The notes beneath the pieces are model-generated. The model was not told the DNA's origin. It did not search any database and saw only the letters and a list, made by a program, of their open reading frames with translations. The position numbers and the translations under genes are program-made. A stretch of 64,000 nucleotides of DNA from Siphonodentalium dalli (Eukaryota; Mollusca; Scaphopoda; Gadilida; Siphonodentaliidae), in NCBI GenBank assembly GCA_032622095.1, contig CP136062.1, positions 151,584,875-151,648,874 of the forward strand, read 5' to 3'. Shown in pieces: positions 25,401 to 40,400 of the stretch (its first letter is position 1; each line of letters opens with the position of its first letter).

Positions 25401-28400
25401 GGCTTTATGTAGGCAATAGAAGTAATGAGCGGTGGATAAATATAAATATTTCCTACTAAAATACTCACTTTTCATACATTTGTGTTCTATCATAACAGTA
25501 TGATCTGTTTCCGAAGAACCTAAAAATACAGATGCATTCAGAGTTATAACAAAGTAACACAACTGACAATATGTTTGCTATCAACCTAATTAACGTCAGG
25601 TCAACTTATGAGTGTTCTGTTCCACACATTGGTAAGCAAATCTGCTAAAAACTGTGGTTGATAAGATAAATTATGTGGACCCTTGTGGGGTGTGCAAGCT
25701 TAATGTTTGAGTTTTTTATATAAAAGTGTTAAATTGAACAAGAGAATGACTGTCGTCTGGTGCATAACCCCTTGTGGCATACTGCCTAGTGTGGGCATAC
25801 CTATAACCTATGGCTGATATACTTAGACAGGCGGACCCAAAAATCAGCATTTTCAGAAAAAAAAATATGAATAACTATCCCAAAGTTCAAGACAAATATT
25901 TTCAAAAAAGAGATGGACTGCTATCCGGTGCATACCCCCTTGTGGCATACTGCCTAGTGTGGTCATACCTATAACCCATGACTGATATACTCAGACAGAT
26001 TGACCCAAAAATCGGCATTTTCATATAAACAAGGTTGAATAACTATAGAACGAAAAACCTAAACAAAATTATTGCACATGCCATTGAATGTCCTCATAGT
26101 GGTGAACAGCCATAACAAATTTCATTGAGATCCGAGCATTATTGTTCAAGTTATGGCCTGAAAGACATCGGACCGACCAAAAAGCCAACATTTCCAGATA
26201 AATAAATATGAATAACACTAGAATGAAAAATCCGAACAAAACGATAGAACCTATATTGAATGTCCTCATAGTAGTGAACATCCATACCAAATTTCATTGA
26301 GATTCGAGCACTACTGTTCAAGTTATGACATGAACAGACATCAGATGGATGGACGGATGCACGCAGGAATGCACGGATGGTCAGTGCAAATTAGTATATC
26401 CCCTTTTTTTTAAAAGGGGGTTTAATAAACGAAGAAGAAGAAAAAGGCCAACTCTTGGATGGAAAATGCAATAAAATCATTGGGCCCTCATTTGAAAGAA
26501 CCTCCAGTGGCTCCACACCAAATTTCATTGAGATAAGATAACCCATGGCTGTGACATATGCTTGGATTGACAAACAGACGGTCAGATATAATCCAATATT
26601 TCCCCCCATTTTTCTTCAAAAAGTGGGAGTATAAATAGATAAGTTTGAAAAAACAACCAGCCAGCCTGAAATTGATATGTTATCAATATTGGTATAACTC
26701 ACCTAAAATCACCAGTATCTAGATGGATGGCTTCAGAAAAGAGCTGGATAGCAGCTGAGTACTGGCCTAATTGTGCCATCTCATTTCCTCGTACTGCAAT
26801 CAAGGAATAATCACATAGTTTGAGGAGACTATTATTAAACAGAATTAAATTTAAAGCTCTGTGGCAGTTGATGATGTATTTTTCAAGATTTATTTAAGAA
26901 ATGAATGTAGTTTGAATGTGTTTTATTTAAAGGGTATAGCGCTGTGGCCATTGGATATAATTGAACCACGAGGCCATTCACACTAAATGTTCTCCAATGG
27001 CCACAGCAACATACCCCTCAATAGAACTCACTCAAACTACATTAATTTATTATATTTATATAGCTTTTTCCTTATTAATTTCTATAAACTCAGCTGAATT
27101 GTTTTCCTGAAATATATCTGCAGTTTGGATATTAAACCATGCTCACTGTAAGTTAGCCCAATATTCTACCTGTGAGTTATTGATTGATCAGTCTATGGCC
27201 ACACACTAAATAACATGTCCAGTTATCTATCCACCACATTTAGTCATCAATATGTGACATCAGTGTTTTATTGGTGTAATACACAAGCCTTGAAATAGTG
27301 TCTGACATTTGCAGAATGAGGTCCCCAGAGGGTGAATTTAGTGATTCTACATCTCACAGCAGGCTAGCATCACCAAATTTACCCTCCTGGGAACTCATTC
27401 TGCTTAGGCCTCACCTTCTGGGAAGTATCTATAGTCTCAAATTAACATTGTTTTTAGCTACTTTATCCCATCTGTTCAGTTTCTATAACCCCCAACTTGC
27501 AGAAGATAAAATGCATATTAATCACAGGGAACTTCATTCAACAGCTATGCTCTTATTAATGAGGTGATGGGCCAATACTTACTGCGGTCATATCACCACT
27601 ACACCATGTTTATCATTTTTATGTGTACACATACCATGTATGGTACACATAATGCCGACGTCCGGATCAACCATCCGTCGTTCGTCTGTCCGTCGAGCCG
27701 TCCGTCCGTCTGTCTGTAGACACTTGCTATCCGATTCAATTACTCGAATATTTTCTATCGGATCGTGTTCAAATTTTATGTGCATGTTTATGATAACACA
27801 CTCCTCACCTGTATAGTTTTTGGTATCGATCGGTTGATCGGTTTAGAAATTATTAACACTTTGCATCCGCACATAGGCATGAGCTATCCGATGCTGTAAC
27901 CAAAGTATTTTTTGTCTGATTGTTTTCATATCTGATATGTAGGTTTATGATGACACACCCCTCACCTGTATAGTTTTTGGTATCAATCAGTTGATAAGTT
28001 TAGAAAATAATTAACCCTTCACACATATGCTATCCAATGCAATAAATTGAACATATTTCTTCTGATCTGCCTCATATTTCTTACCTGAGTCTTTCTTAGC
28101 ACGTTCTTCATCTGTATGGATTTTGGTATTGTTTAGTTAAGCCTTTCCACTCTTGTTTTTAAATAGAATTCATCCAAGCCAGGATGACTCAAACATTTTT
28201 CATCTGATTGACACCAATTTTGGTATATGAATTTGTGACCCCTAAATACAGATCAAGTGCGAATATGGGTTTGATCCAGTATATTTTAACAGAGTTATGG
28301 CCCTTTATAATTCATACCTCTTTTCCATGCACTATTAAATATGAATAGAACAAGACACAACACACACCTGTGTTATTGGAAGGAGATCATTTATTGCTTT

Positions 28401-31400
28401 GGACACAGTGACCTGATAGCACCACTGGTGGCTGCAGAATTATAAACAACTGTCAAACTGTGATTGATTACAGACTCTTTATTCCAATTCTGTTGAATCC
28501 ATGCAGTTCATGGCATTATTGTTTACAGAGATACTGTTGTCATAACTTAGAAAATAATTAATACACCAATTCCTTAGTTCCATCATATGATGTCATTGAA
28601 AATGATTACTAGTAACCCTCTGCACACATGATATGGTCTTCTGATGTCTTTTATTTGATCATTCTCCTATTCTATATGTCCATGTTGATGATGATCCACT
28701 TTTAACTTGCATGGATTTGGGATTAAAATTAACCCATTCGATAGACTCATATTATCTGATAGACATATATTAACTTATCACTTTAACTTTGAGCCAGGTT
28801 CATCATTAGAGGATATGTCTTATTTTGAAATTCCCTCAATTGCATTTGGGCTACAGGATAATATTAACAGTGCTGGGTTTCTTGAGACTGACTTATTGTA
28901 TGGGTTTCTAAATTCCATTCTTTTTGTTGACTACTCTGTGTTTATCAGTTCATTAGTTTGGGTAAGATTAATTCCTTACTATCCGATTTGATAACTCAAA
29001 TATTTCCATTAATTATGTTTATAGTTCTGGCACAGTTTATGATAACACACCTCTTACCTGCATAGTGAGGGTCATTTGGTTTATTTGCTTAAATATATTA
29101 ACATCCTTCACCAATTCTGTTGACACAATGTGATAGCTAAATATTTTTTGCATGATCACTCTATAAATAATCACATCTGTGATAATCATGACACATTCTT
29201 CACATGTATATATTTTGGTATCGATCGAATCGTTTTGAAAATATTAACCTTAACTTTAATTATATTTAAACTGTTTACAAACATATCTTTCCAATGATCA
29301 AATTAGAAGAAAATTAACATTTATATCCAATCATTAGCAATCATATTTTATATCCTGGTCTATACATCCCTTCTATAGTTGATCAGTTATTGATTGTTTT
29401 TTTAGTGGTGAAATATTAATAGGTTGCTATGAATTTTTAATATGCAGCTGACACAAAATATAATGAACAAAAAATAGCAATGATGCTAAAAAGAAACACA
29501 CAATGTTATGTCTCATGTTCCAATGTAATAAGTAGATTAATTGAGTTGCTATGATGTTTGTCTACCTAATTTCGTAACTATTTGATATTTAACAGCTATG
29601 GTGCTTCTCTCCGACTATGGAGCTTCTCTCCGACTATGGATTGAGCTTAATTAGCTTTATAACTCTATAAGACATATATGTATCTGTGTTGGAGTCACTA
29701 ATAGGTTGAAATCAAAGCCAAGTCTGTGTTAACATAATGTTAATGTGAGCAAGGTGCCCGATAAGTGTGATTTCACTTGTGAATTAATAGTAAGGTGTGA
29801 ATTGTTTAAAGATTTGCACTCATGAAAAGGATGGGGTAAAGATATATGAAAATAGCTCATCGCTGTCGCCAAGGTATGGGTTAAACATCTGCCGATCGTG
29901 ATCGGCCTCTCGTTTAGGGTGGTATTCATATCGCAGGTCACTGCGTTCAATTTACCGCTAATTGTTCTCCACCACAGAGTTCTGCAAATATCAGACACAC
30001 TATATCCAGGCATGGTAATAAACACATGACCCAGCTTAAAAATGAATTACTTGTGAAACAAAAATTTAGTTTTTGATGTATGATCATATACATCTAATTT
30101 TTGAAAATCAGATTCTAAGTGACAAAAGTATATGACTATATGAGAGCCACCAGAAATTGTTTGCACATGATAAAATATTCAATACAGATAATGGAAACTG
30201 TAACTCACTTGCAAGTTGTCGACTCCTTAGTATGACTGGGTCAAGGTCATCTGATTGCTGGAAGAGACACAAATGGTAAGAAAAATTTTAATTGAAAAAT
30301 TGAAGAAACATAAGAGATAGAAATCAACATATGTATGTTGTTGGTCTATAGAAATTATAAGTTTCAATTGAAAAACCAGTTCTAATTAAAATTAGACTCT
30401 CGAACAAGCTACACGTTACAGATTATATAGAATTTGATTATCTTTAACCCTTAGCTATTTCCATCAATGTATCACATTATTATTTTCAAAAAAATTGAAA
30501 AATGATCAAGGAAATATGGGTTGATACAAAAATCGGACTTGGCACTGAAAGGGTTAATATTACTGCCTTTATAAATAGCTTCTGTATGCAATCCATGCAG
30601 AATGATGTCACAGCACACAAATATTTTTACGATTCACAGTATCACCTTTCAGTTTGGTTTTGGCGAATTTCATAAAAAACTCAGTAGTAACTATTGAATT
30701 ATTGAAGTTATTCTATTTTCCTTGCTAGGTATTATTGGTAAATTCTGGACTCTTCATAGCCTTGTTTTAGTATTTAATTAGTTGTCGTAATCTCCAAATT
30801 TGTAATGTGATAGGTAATTTATTACTCTATTTTAATCTCTGTGGCTATTGTGTGCCCACATCGGGGATAACTGAAGTGCTCGTGCAATCACACTGAGAAG
30901 GGTTAAATCTGATCAATCACACAACGCAATATGTATTAAGGTTAAACAGTGTGAATACTTTTTCATGCTCATGTCAGCAGCGGTGTCTATGATCTCGAAT
31001 TATCTTAAAACAGGCCTTCACATTTTTTGAACAGTCAAATTACAATACTCATATCGACAAGATAGAATCTGAGTGTCAAACCAAGTTATTATTTCATGCG
31101 AGTTCTGGATCTGCCAAAGAAACCTCTTCATCAGACTCCAATTCCGACAATTGAATAACCAGTCATATCATGTCACATGACTGTCACATGACTGCCAAGA
31201 GAAATGCATGGCAACACCAAGCTGTTATCAACTAACTCTCAGAATTATCAACTGGAAGTACCCTCTCGTTGACAATTTAATTTTGTGTCAGTTTATTTCG
31301 GGTGTTACAGGGCGTAAACATGTGTTTAATACACTTTATTATACCATTCTAATGTTAAACTTTCATTTATTCTCACTATTTAGCCAATGACAATGACAAT

Positions 31401-34400
31401 GTGTAGCTCACTCAAAACTGAAAGTATATCGGGAAAGTGCTTACAAGAAAAGTGCTATGTTCAAAATAAAAAATGTTCCAAAATCGAAGGTCTGCCTCGA
31501 TTCATATCTATTATGTTATAGCCCAGAATCTATTTAAAACTTTCTGGGAAGACCATCTTTAATATATACTTACTTCTTCTCCATTTGACTTGGTTTTTCT
31601 GTCTTTACCATTTGATGGCACGTCTTGAATAATTTGATTTTTCTTTTTTTTATTTACGACTGTGACAAAGAATGCTGAGGTAGGGTCAAAGTCCTGTTGA
31701 TGAAAATATATCAATCAAGATAATCAACAATCAAGGTAATCAAAAATAATTAATCAAGGTAATCAACTGGGGTCAATAAATTTATTAAAGATACATAATC
31801 CGATTTAACACCACTAAATTACTACTTCTACAGCTTCGGGGGTAAATATATTAGATTTGATTCGAGATGCCCAGAGTTATTAGATTTCGAGTTTTGAAAT
31901 CAGTTTTTTTCACCACCTCAATATATGGCGGCCTGGCATGTATTTGACGAATGCCGACCGACATACTCTCGATGCCAAATTGCATTGAACAAAAATGAGC
32001 GTCGCACAGCGACCGCATTTATCCCATCGGGTCGCTAAAACATGACAGCTAGAGAGACACGTTTGCAGTTGTTTACCAAAACTAAGAATAGAACCAAAAC
32101 AAGATCACGTGCCCGATTGGGTCAGTTGCTAAATAAAGATTTGATGGATCATGCGGATCGATACACAAATTCCATTGGTGGGATTAACATGCAGTACTAT
32201 ATGATCATTAATAAGATTTAATAAGTAAATATCTGCCTGGTAATTTATTCGCAAAGTTACCGAAAACTCTCAGCAGCATCAGGGTAATATATAACCAGGG
32301 TGCTGATCGTTCTCAGTAAATCGGGAGAGCGGAACTATATCGCCGGAGGCACGTGATCAAGTTGTGAGAGGGCCAAGGTCTTTTCGCAAGATTAGAAAAT
32401 TGGGGAAAGTATGTTTTTGTTTGAAATTAACCCCCCCCACCCTCCCCCTTTTTTTGTTTGTTTGTTTTGTGATCCTGCGGCATTCGCTTGGCACTGACCA
32501 GCAGACATCACTAACCAGGGGGTCTAGTGTCTTGTTTCAGGACTCCGCTTGTTTGCTTGTGGCCATGGCGCATTGTGGGCCAAAAAAGGAAGACGCGAAG
32601 CAAGAAATGGATAAATGGACAGTGAACATCCTACCAATAATTTCACAACTACCTTTTTGATTAATAATTCATTAAATAAAGGTAGTCAATCAGGCAGACC
32701 TGTCTTTGTTGTGTTACGACCCTGCAGGATAAATGTTGACATATAACACTTTTTGTGACTTTTAAATTTTTTTTATACATCGACAGTGGTTAGCATTATT
32801 TTTTGGCAATTAATCGATTCTGATAACTGAAGCAGCATTTCAAGAAATGTTGTTGTAGTTTCCTGAGTATAAAATAATAGATGAGTCGAATACACCTGTC
32901 GGGAAATGCTTTTGTCAATTATTATAGATTTTATATTGATATTTTCTTCTAAAAAGCAATAATCAAGTGTGACATTTTTCCATTACTATTTTTAGATAGA
33001 TTTATCCTGCATGGTATGCTCCAAAGAACGTGAGCCGAAAATTGTCCCAAAATTATTGTATGTATATTATACCAGAAAATTTCAAATAAAATTAATATTA
33101 ATTGAAAAGCATTTCCAGAAGGGGTCTTTGATTCATATTTATTATTTTATACCCAGAATATACACAAGGGCCCTACAAATCTTAAATTTCAGGTCAAACA
33201 AAATCTCTTAATAATTAACACAATGATTTAAAATGAAATCTTGAATCATAAATCCTAATTTAAATTGTTAGTCCTACGCCCTCAATTATGGATTCTCCAA
33301 CTCAGTTAGAAAAGTATACATTGGAAGGGTCTATTATTCATCTCGGGGTGTTCAAGAAAAAACGACAGACAAACGAAAAGATCATTTGTTGAACTTATTA
33401 TCTGAACATTTCCTGAGGGATAACTACTCATCAATGAGTATTCAGTATAGAAAAGGGTTAACTTATTATCTGAACATTTCCTAAGGGATAACTACTCATC
33501 AATGAGTATTCAGTATAGAAAAGGGTTAACTTATTGTCTGAACATTTCCTAAGGGAACTACTCATCAATGAGTATTCAGTATAGAAAAGGGTTAACTTAT
33601 TATCTGAACATTTCCTAAGGGATAACTACTCATCAATGAGTATTCAGTATAGAAAGGGTTAACTTATTATCTGAACATTTCCTAAGGGATAACTACTCGT
33701 CAATGAGTATTTAGTATAGAAAGGGTTAACTTATTGTCTGAACATTTCCTAAGGGATAACTACTCGTCAATGAGTATTTAGTATAGAAAGGGTTAACTTA
33801 TTATCTGAACATTTCCTAAGGGAACTACTCGTCAATGAGTATTTAGTATAGAAAGGGTTAACTTATTATCTGAACATTTCCTAAGGGATAACTACTCGTC
33901 AATGAGTATTCAGTATAGAAAGGGTTAACTTATTATCTGAACATTTCCTAAGGGAACTACTCGTCAATGCGTATTTAGTATAGAAAGGGTTAACTTATTA
34001 TCTGAACATTTCCTGAGCGATAACTACTCATCAATGAGTATTCAGTATAGAAAGGGTTAACTTATTATCTGAACATTTCCTAAGGGATAACTACTCGTCA
34101 ATGAGTATTTAGTATAGAAAGGGTTAACTTATTATCTGAACATTTCCTAAGGGAACTACTCGTCAATGCGTATTTAGTATAGAAAGGGTTAACTTATTAT
34201 CTGAACATTTCCTAAGGGATAACTACTCGTCAATGAGTATTCAGTATAGAAAGGGTTAACTTATTATCTGAACATTTCCTAAGGGATAACTACTCGTCAA
34301 TGAGTATTTAGTATAGAAAGGGTTAACTTATTATCTGAACATTTCCTAAGGGATAACTACTCGTCAATGAGTATTCAGTATAGAAAGGGTTAACTTATTA

Positions 34401-37400
34401 TCTGAACATTTCCTAAGGGATAACTACTCGTCAATGAGTATTTAGTATAGAAAGGGTTAACTTATTATCTGAACATTTCCTAAGGGATAACTACTCGTCA
34501 ATGAGTATTCAGTATAGAAAGGGTTAACTTATTATCTGAACATTTCCTGAGGGATAACTACTCGTCAATGAGTATTTAGTATAGAAAGGGTTAACTTATT
34601 ATCTGAACATTTCCTGAGCGATAACTACTTGTCAATGAGTATTTAGTATAGAAAGGGTTATGACAGTTCATAAATTGCCGATGTATCATGAGATGGAATT
34701 ATAAATAAAGACAGAACAGATTGAAGAATTTGAAGATCATGTTTAAAATAATGTATTATCTATGGAACTTACAGCCTCATCGGAAGAACGAGATTCAGTA
34801 TTTCTGCAAAAGATAAGATAAGATTTATAGAAGCAAATCATAATACAATGATGTCTGCCAACAATAATATACATGGAATGATGATAATATAATTATGTTA
34901 GAGTTATCAATAAATGGTCAAATAACTCACTCACTCATATAAATATATTACATACATCCTGGAAGAAGATAATCCCTGAATAACTCTGTAGTCTAGGTTG
35001 TCCAAAAGTGCTAAATTATAAGTCTGAATCTGAACAACATCTAATATACTCTCAAATTGCTCGTATATCTTTATGGTTTGTTTTGGATAACAAGGTTTTG
35101 AGTCGCTCAAATGAACATGAAGATCCTGGTATAAGATTGGTATGCAAGATACCAAGTGTTTTTAATAGGATGTCACGCTGGTGCCCATGTTTCGCAATAA
35201 AAGAAAGAAGTGCTCCTCGGCTTCCAAAATATTGCATGTTGCACATTTTCTATCAGGACGATCAATTTTCGGTCTTTTGTATCTGTCAGTATTCTCATCA
35301 TAGTCAAGTATCGAATGCAAGTTTTTGGTATGTGTAACTTAAGGCAATTTTGACATAAGAACAGTAATGATTTACCACATATATATACTTTACTCGCATT
35401 TAAATTCGCACAGTATATTTTTTGTTCAGTTTGAAATTCGCGCACTTTGAATTCGCGCAGCCTGATGCGCGAATTCAAAACTGACAAAATATTTTCATAA
35501 AATTTATCAAAATCATATACCCGAAGGTATAATAAATTACCTCCATGATATAAAAATACAACACACGCACAGATGATACAATGTAACTGCTATTAATTTA
35601 GTTGTGAAGATAAGTATAAAACGAGATCTACTACACTTGCACTGTTCCAATAACAATTATAGAATTTATAGTATCAATAGTTATGGGCATCCCTGATATT
35701 AACTCAAACAAAGTAATGTGACATCAACAGCCATCGATATAGTGTGCTGATTTCAAACATGTCACTTAGTAGTTTACTTCTATTTTGATTAATGCACAAA
35801 CCCCTTTAATTTTCCTGCTTGTTCACTACACTTATGAGTGAGTGGTACTATTTTTCCCCCAGTTTTAAATTCATGCATTGTATTGGGCGAATATAAATAC
35901 GAGTAAGGCATATAAGACCCGCCGTCAGTCTGTCTGTGTGCAACTTGGTCACACTTTTGGCACATTTATAACTTTTTAACCATGCGTCCAATGTAGCCCA
36001 AATTTGGAACCTACAATCTGAGACTTTAGAATATGACACGCAAATTTTCAGGCTGATCGGTTAAAGTCGGCCTGATATATCACATTTTCCAAGAGACGCA
36101 ATGGTGTTTTAGCATTACAAAAGAATGGGTACCACTGAGAGCACTAAGAGAACTGTACAGCGATTCTATGTCCTGTATCAAGTGCGTGATAGATATAAGA
36201 TAAGAGTTATACCGACGAAATGCTATAGACCCGTCATTTTTGATGGGCAATCAACTAGTATAAAGATGATTCAAGTTCATTCTGCAAAAGATAAGAACAG
36301 TAAATGATTTACCAAATATAAATATAATTCAAGTTGAATTTGTCACCGAAACACGCATTCAGATTGGCTGAAAGCGGCTAAGTTTAGTTTTTGAAACACC
36401 AGTATCGGCTGCTGATCAGAAAACAAATTTTGTATGGAGCATGGTGTCTTGACAAAGCGCATCAAATATTTTAAAGCGCTGCCAGGAGTTACGTAATGGA
36501 ATCAACCTGAACGTTGAAACAGACATGGTTAACAGGAAGTCATTCTGGGGCTCTTCCAAGCAAGCCTTGAAATAGAGTGTCTGTCATTTGCAGAATGAGG
36601 TTCCCAGAGGGTGAATTTAGTGATGCTACCCCGCATAGCGGGCTAGCATCACCAAATTCACCCTCTGGGAACCTCATTCTGCTGAGGTGTAAGCAGAATG
36701 AGGTCCCCAGAGGGTGAATTTGGTGATGCTAGCCCACTATGCGGGGTAGCATCACTAAATTCACCCTCTGGGGACCTCATTCTGCAAATGACAGGCACAC
36801 TATTTCAAGGCTTGCTTCCAAGTAACTCCAGATGGAACATTCCCAGTGATTTGATCATCGATAAAGAATACTTCACAGTATGTAATGTTGATCAAAATTG
36901 CTTTTAACCCTTTACCCAACAAACCGGCCAAAACCGGCCAAATAAAGCTTCAACAGCCTAAAATATCTTCGGTCTGTCTCAATAGAACCATACATATATG
37001 GATATCATTGGAACCGGCTCATTGACCACATTGTGATGGTTATTGTTATGCCCTGTGCCAATGCATTCTCTTATATATGCGAGTCGACCACAGGTCGCCT
37101 CGCATATATAAGAGAATGCATTGGCCTAAAACAAATCTTTTTTTAACACTTTTTACCATTTTTTCTTACATTCTTTAACAATTTTATAATTTTTAATGTG
37201 TTAAGCCAATGCATTCTCTTATATATGCGAGGCGACCTATGGTCGACTCGCATATATAAGAGAATGCATTGGCACAGGGCCGTTCTGTTGGGTAAAGGGT
37301 TAATATTTTTGGTGGATTGAATTACAATGGAGATAAACATACTATGTTTCATTGTATATTCAGTATGCTTGTCTCCTAAATGTATGCATGGGGAATTTCC

Positions 37401-40400
37401 CTTGACCAATTATGCACAAAAGTACATGTCATAGATCTGATACTGACAAAGCCCGGACATTTAGAAAAGTATACGTAGTATATAAACAGTCTGTTGAGTT
37501 GCATAATCGAGAATTCAAGCAGTTTGTGAACGAGTCGGCTGTTTTCATGCTAAAATTCCAGAATATCCAATGAAACAGGGTACGTTTATCTAAAAAAAAA
37601 TTAAAAAGAAACTGCAAGAAAAACACTGTTTATTGAAATTACATGCTTTGAACTGAGATATCCTTGTTTCGGTGATCAAATCTCTGGGTATGTTCCTTGT
37701 GGTTACTCATAACAGCACAGAACTGTTTATCTAACTACAAGTTACCTGTACAAGTTTACATGCTCAAACTCACTAATCATACACACTTGAACCATCTGAT
37801 CTCAATAAATATCCTTGTATTCTTCACAAGCTCTTCAGTGAGAAGTTTCATGATTATGTGTGTTGCATTCTATTAACCCTAGTGTCAGGTCCGATTTTTG
37901 TATCAACCCATATACCCTGTGCCAATGCATTCTCTTATATATGCGAGTCGAACATAGGTCGCCTCGCATATATAAGAGAATGCATTGGCCTAACAATTTT
38001 TTACAATTTTAATAATTTTTTCTTGTATTCTTTAACAATTTTATAGTTTCACCCATACAGAGCCCCAGACAAACATGAGCAGACGACACTCTTCTATATG
38101 CTTCTATATATGTGTGGGGCTCCCTGCAGGGTAATGGATGTTTTTTATTTTATGTCCTAAAAATTGTAAGAAACATTTATTTTTTTAAAATGATAAAAAA
38201 TTGTTAGGCCAATGCATTCTCTTATATATGCGAGGCGACCTATGGTCGACTCGCATATATAAGAGAATGCATTGGCACAGGGTAAAAAATCCTTCACAAG
38301 CTCTTCAGTGAGAAGTTTCATGATTATGTGTGTTGCATTCTGTTAAGAACAAATAAAGTTAAAGGCCCACTTAATTTTTGAATTCCCAGATCACTTTATA
38401 TACAACATATTCCATATTATATACTATTTGAAAGAGGAAGCTCCAAAACGTACTATCAACTTATTAAACTGTTAAAATGTTGATTTTGTCAAGGTACTGA
38501 CATGTGTTCTGTGCTTAATTTCGATCTGCTCTGTACTGACAAACTATTATTCTCAATGGAAGGGAAATAACTCTATCTCTTAGTTGTGAATATGATGAAT
38601 TCTCGTGTAAATAATGGGGGAAGTCTTGGTGTGAATCTGAGAATATGTCATTTGGTGGACACTCCTAGGCCACAGCTGTTCAGTATTCCGGTAGAATATA
38701 TATATTTTGGTTCCTCTTCCGAATGGTATATAATAAAGAATATGTTGTATATAATGTGATCTGGGCATTCAAAAATTAAGTGGCCTTTAAACATGCATTA
38801 TCTGAATTAAAACTCCTAAATTACTATTTCTTTGGCTTCGGGGGTAAAAATTATTTAATTCGAGTCGAGGAACCACCCATCAAAGTTCAGAGTGATCAGA
38901 TATCAATTTTTGAAGATTGTTATTTCTCGAGATGTGCAATTTTTTGTGGCCAAGACAACGTTGTCAAATGGGCGGTCTCGGAAAAAATTGCGGATGAAGA
39001 TGGATAACTCTAAAATCAAGTGGTAATACGGCCAAATTTAATGATACTCAAGTGATAATACGGCCATATTTCGTTGAAAAAATGTTGATAAATAACACAT
39101 TTTGGGAAATTTGGTACCATAGTTGACAGTGGTTAGCATTATTTTGTTGCAATTAATCGATTCTGATAACTAAAGTGTATTTTGAAGAAATGTTGTTGTT
39201 GTATCTTGATGGTATGGGGACCGGCTGATCGGATTGAGTACCTTTAATATTACTTACTTTTTATCACATTTCTTTATATTATCTGCAGCACTTTTATTTT
39301 TATGTTTACCACATTTTTTATCATCCTGAAATAATAAGTGAATAAATTATTAATTAAATAAAAGGTCAGCCGACCACAGTGTCCCCCGACAACGTGGCAA
39401 GTCGATGCCGCTTTGTTAAAAAAAAAAAATGTTGAAATTTTCTAAGTTGAAAAGGGTTAATAACTCTGTAAAAAAAAAAAAAATTCCGACATCTATATAC
39501 TTGTTGCACATCTCCAATATGTGGGTAACAATACTCGGAAGTTTCAAATATCTACGATCAAAACTGTAGGAGGAGTTGATTACAACATGAAGGTATCCTC
39601 ATACAGAAAATTATAACAATATTCTGAAGTTTCAAATCTCTAGGATGAAAATTGTAGGAGGAGATGATTACACCATGAAGGTACTCAAAATAACAAGCAT
39701 TAGATCTGCCTCAAGGGGGGGGGGGGGGGGGGGGGGGGGCGGGGGGGGGGGGGGGGGGGTCCCTTGAATTGATCAATCATTATTATTGCCTCAAAAGATA
39801 TAAATATTCTTGAAATGAGATTAAATATTTACATTGCCAGTCTGTTTTACACTAAATTGTGGTCAGTGATTGGTCAACTGCCAGGTGGGCCACCCGTTTC
39901 ATATCCAAATAACACACAGACCCCCCCAATAACACACAGACCCCCCCCCCAATAACACACAGTCCCCCAATAACACACAGGCCGTAACACGCACACAAAG
40001 TCACAAATTGTTGACCTGATCACTAAAAACGGTCAGCAGAATAATTGGGCGTGCTTTTCAAAGTTCAGCCGAATTGCATCTGAAGCCAGTTATTTATATC
40101 GATCACGTTATCTTTGCTAAGTGCTTGAAAATCTTATATTGGGCTAGTGTTGAAACATTTAGCGATTTTAAGGAATCGACTAGTCGCCAGAGGTAATCGA
40201 CTGCTAGTCGACTAGTCGGACCACTTCTAAGAGTTCCCGTTTCTATGCCCATATAAAATGGGCCATGTGCATCGCAGTTTTGAGTATCCAACTCTTCGTT
40301 TCAGAACGTTCAAACGGAAAGCACGTGAACTATATAATCTCCCGTTTTGCCCATGAGTCTCCCAATCTGATGTCTTAAAACCGGCTCTCCTACAATCTCC

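Noticed and set aside
33390..34660. CRISPR-like regular array
   Set aside because: The whole unit repeats without unique spacers, and the context is an animal intron; it is a minisatellite. The same applies to the arrays at 8.6, 12.6 and 14.8 kb.
35008..35487. Overlapping frames on both strands (about 105 codons each)
   Set aside because: No domain pattern, no splice-phase link with E9 or E10; most likely chance in an AT-rich intron.
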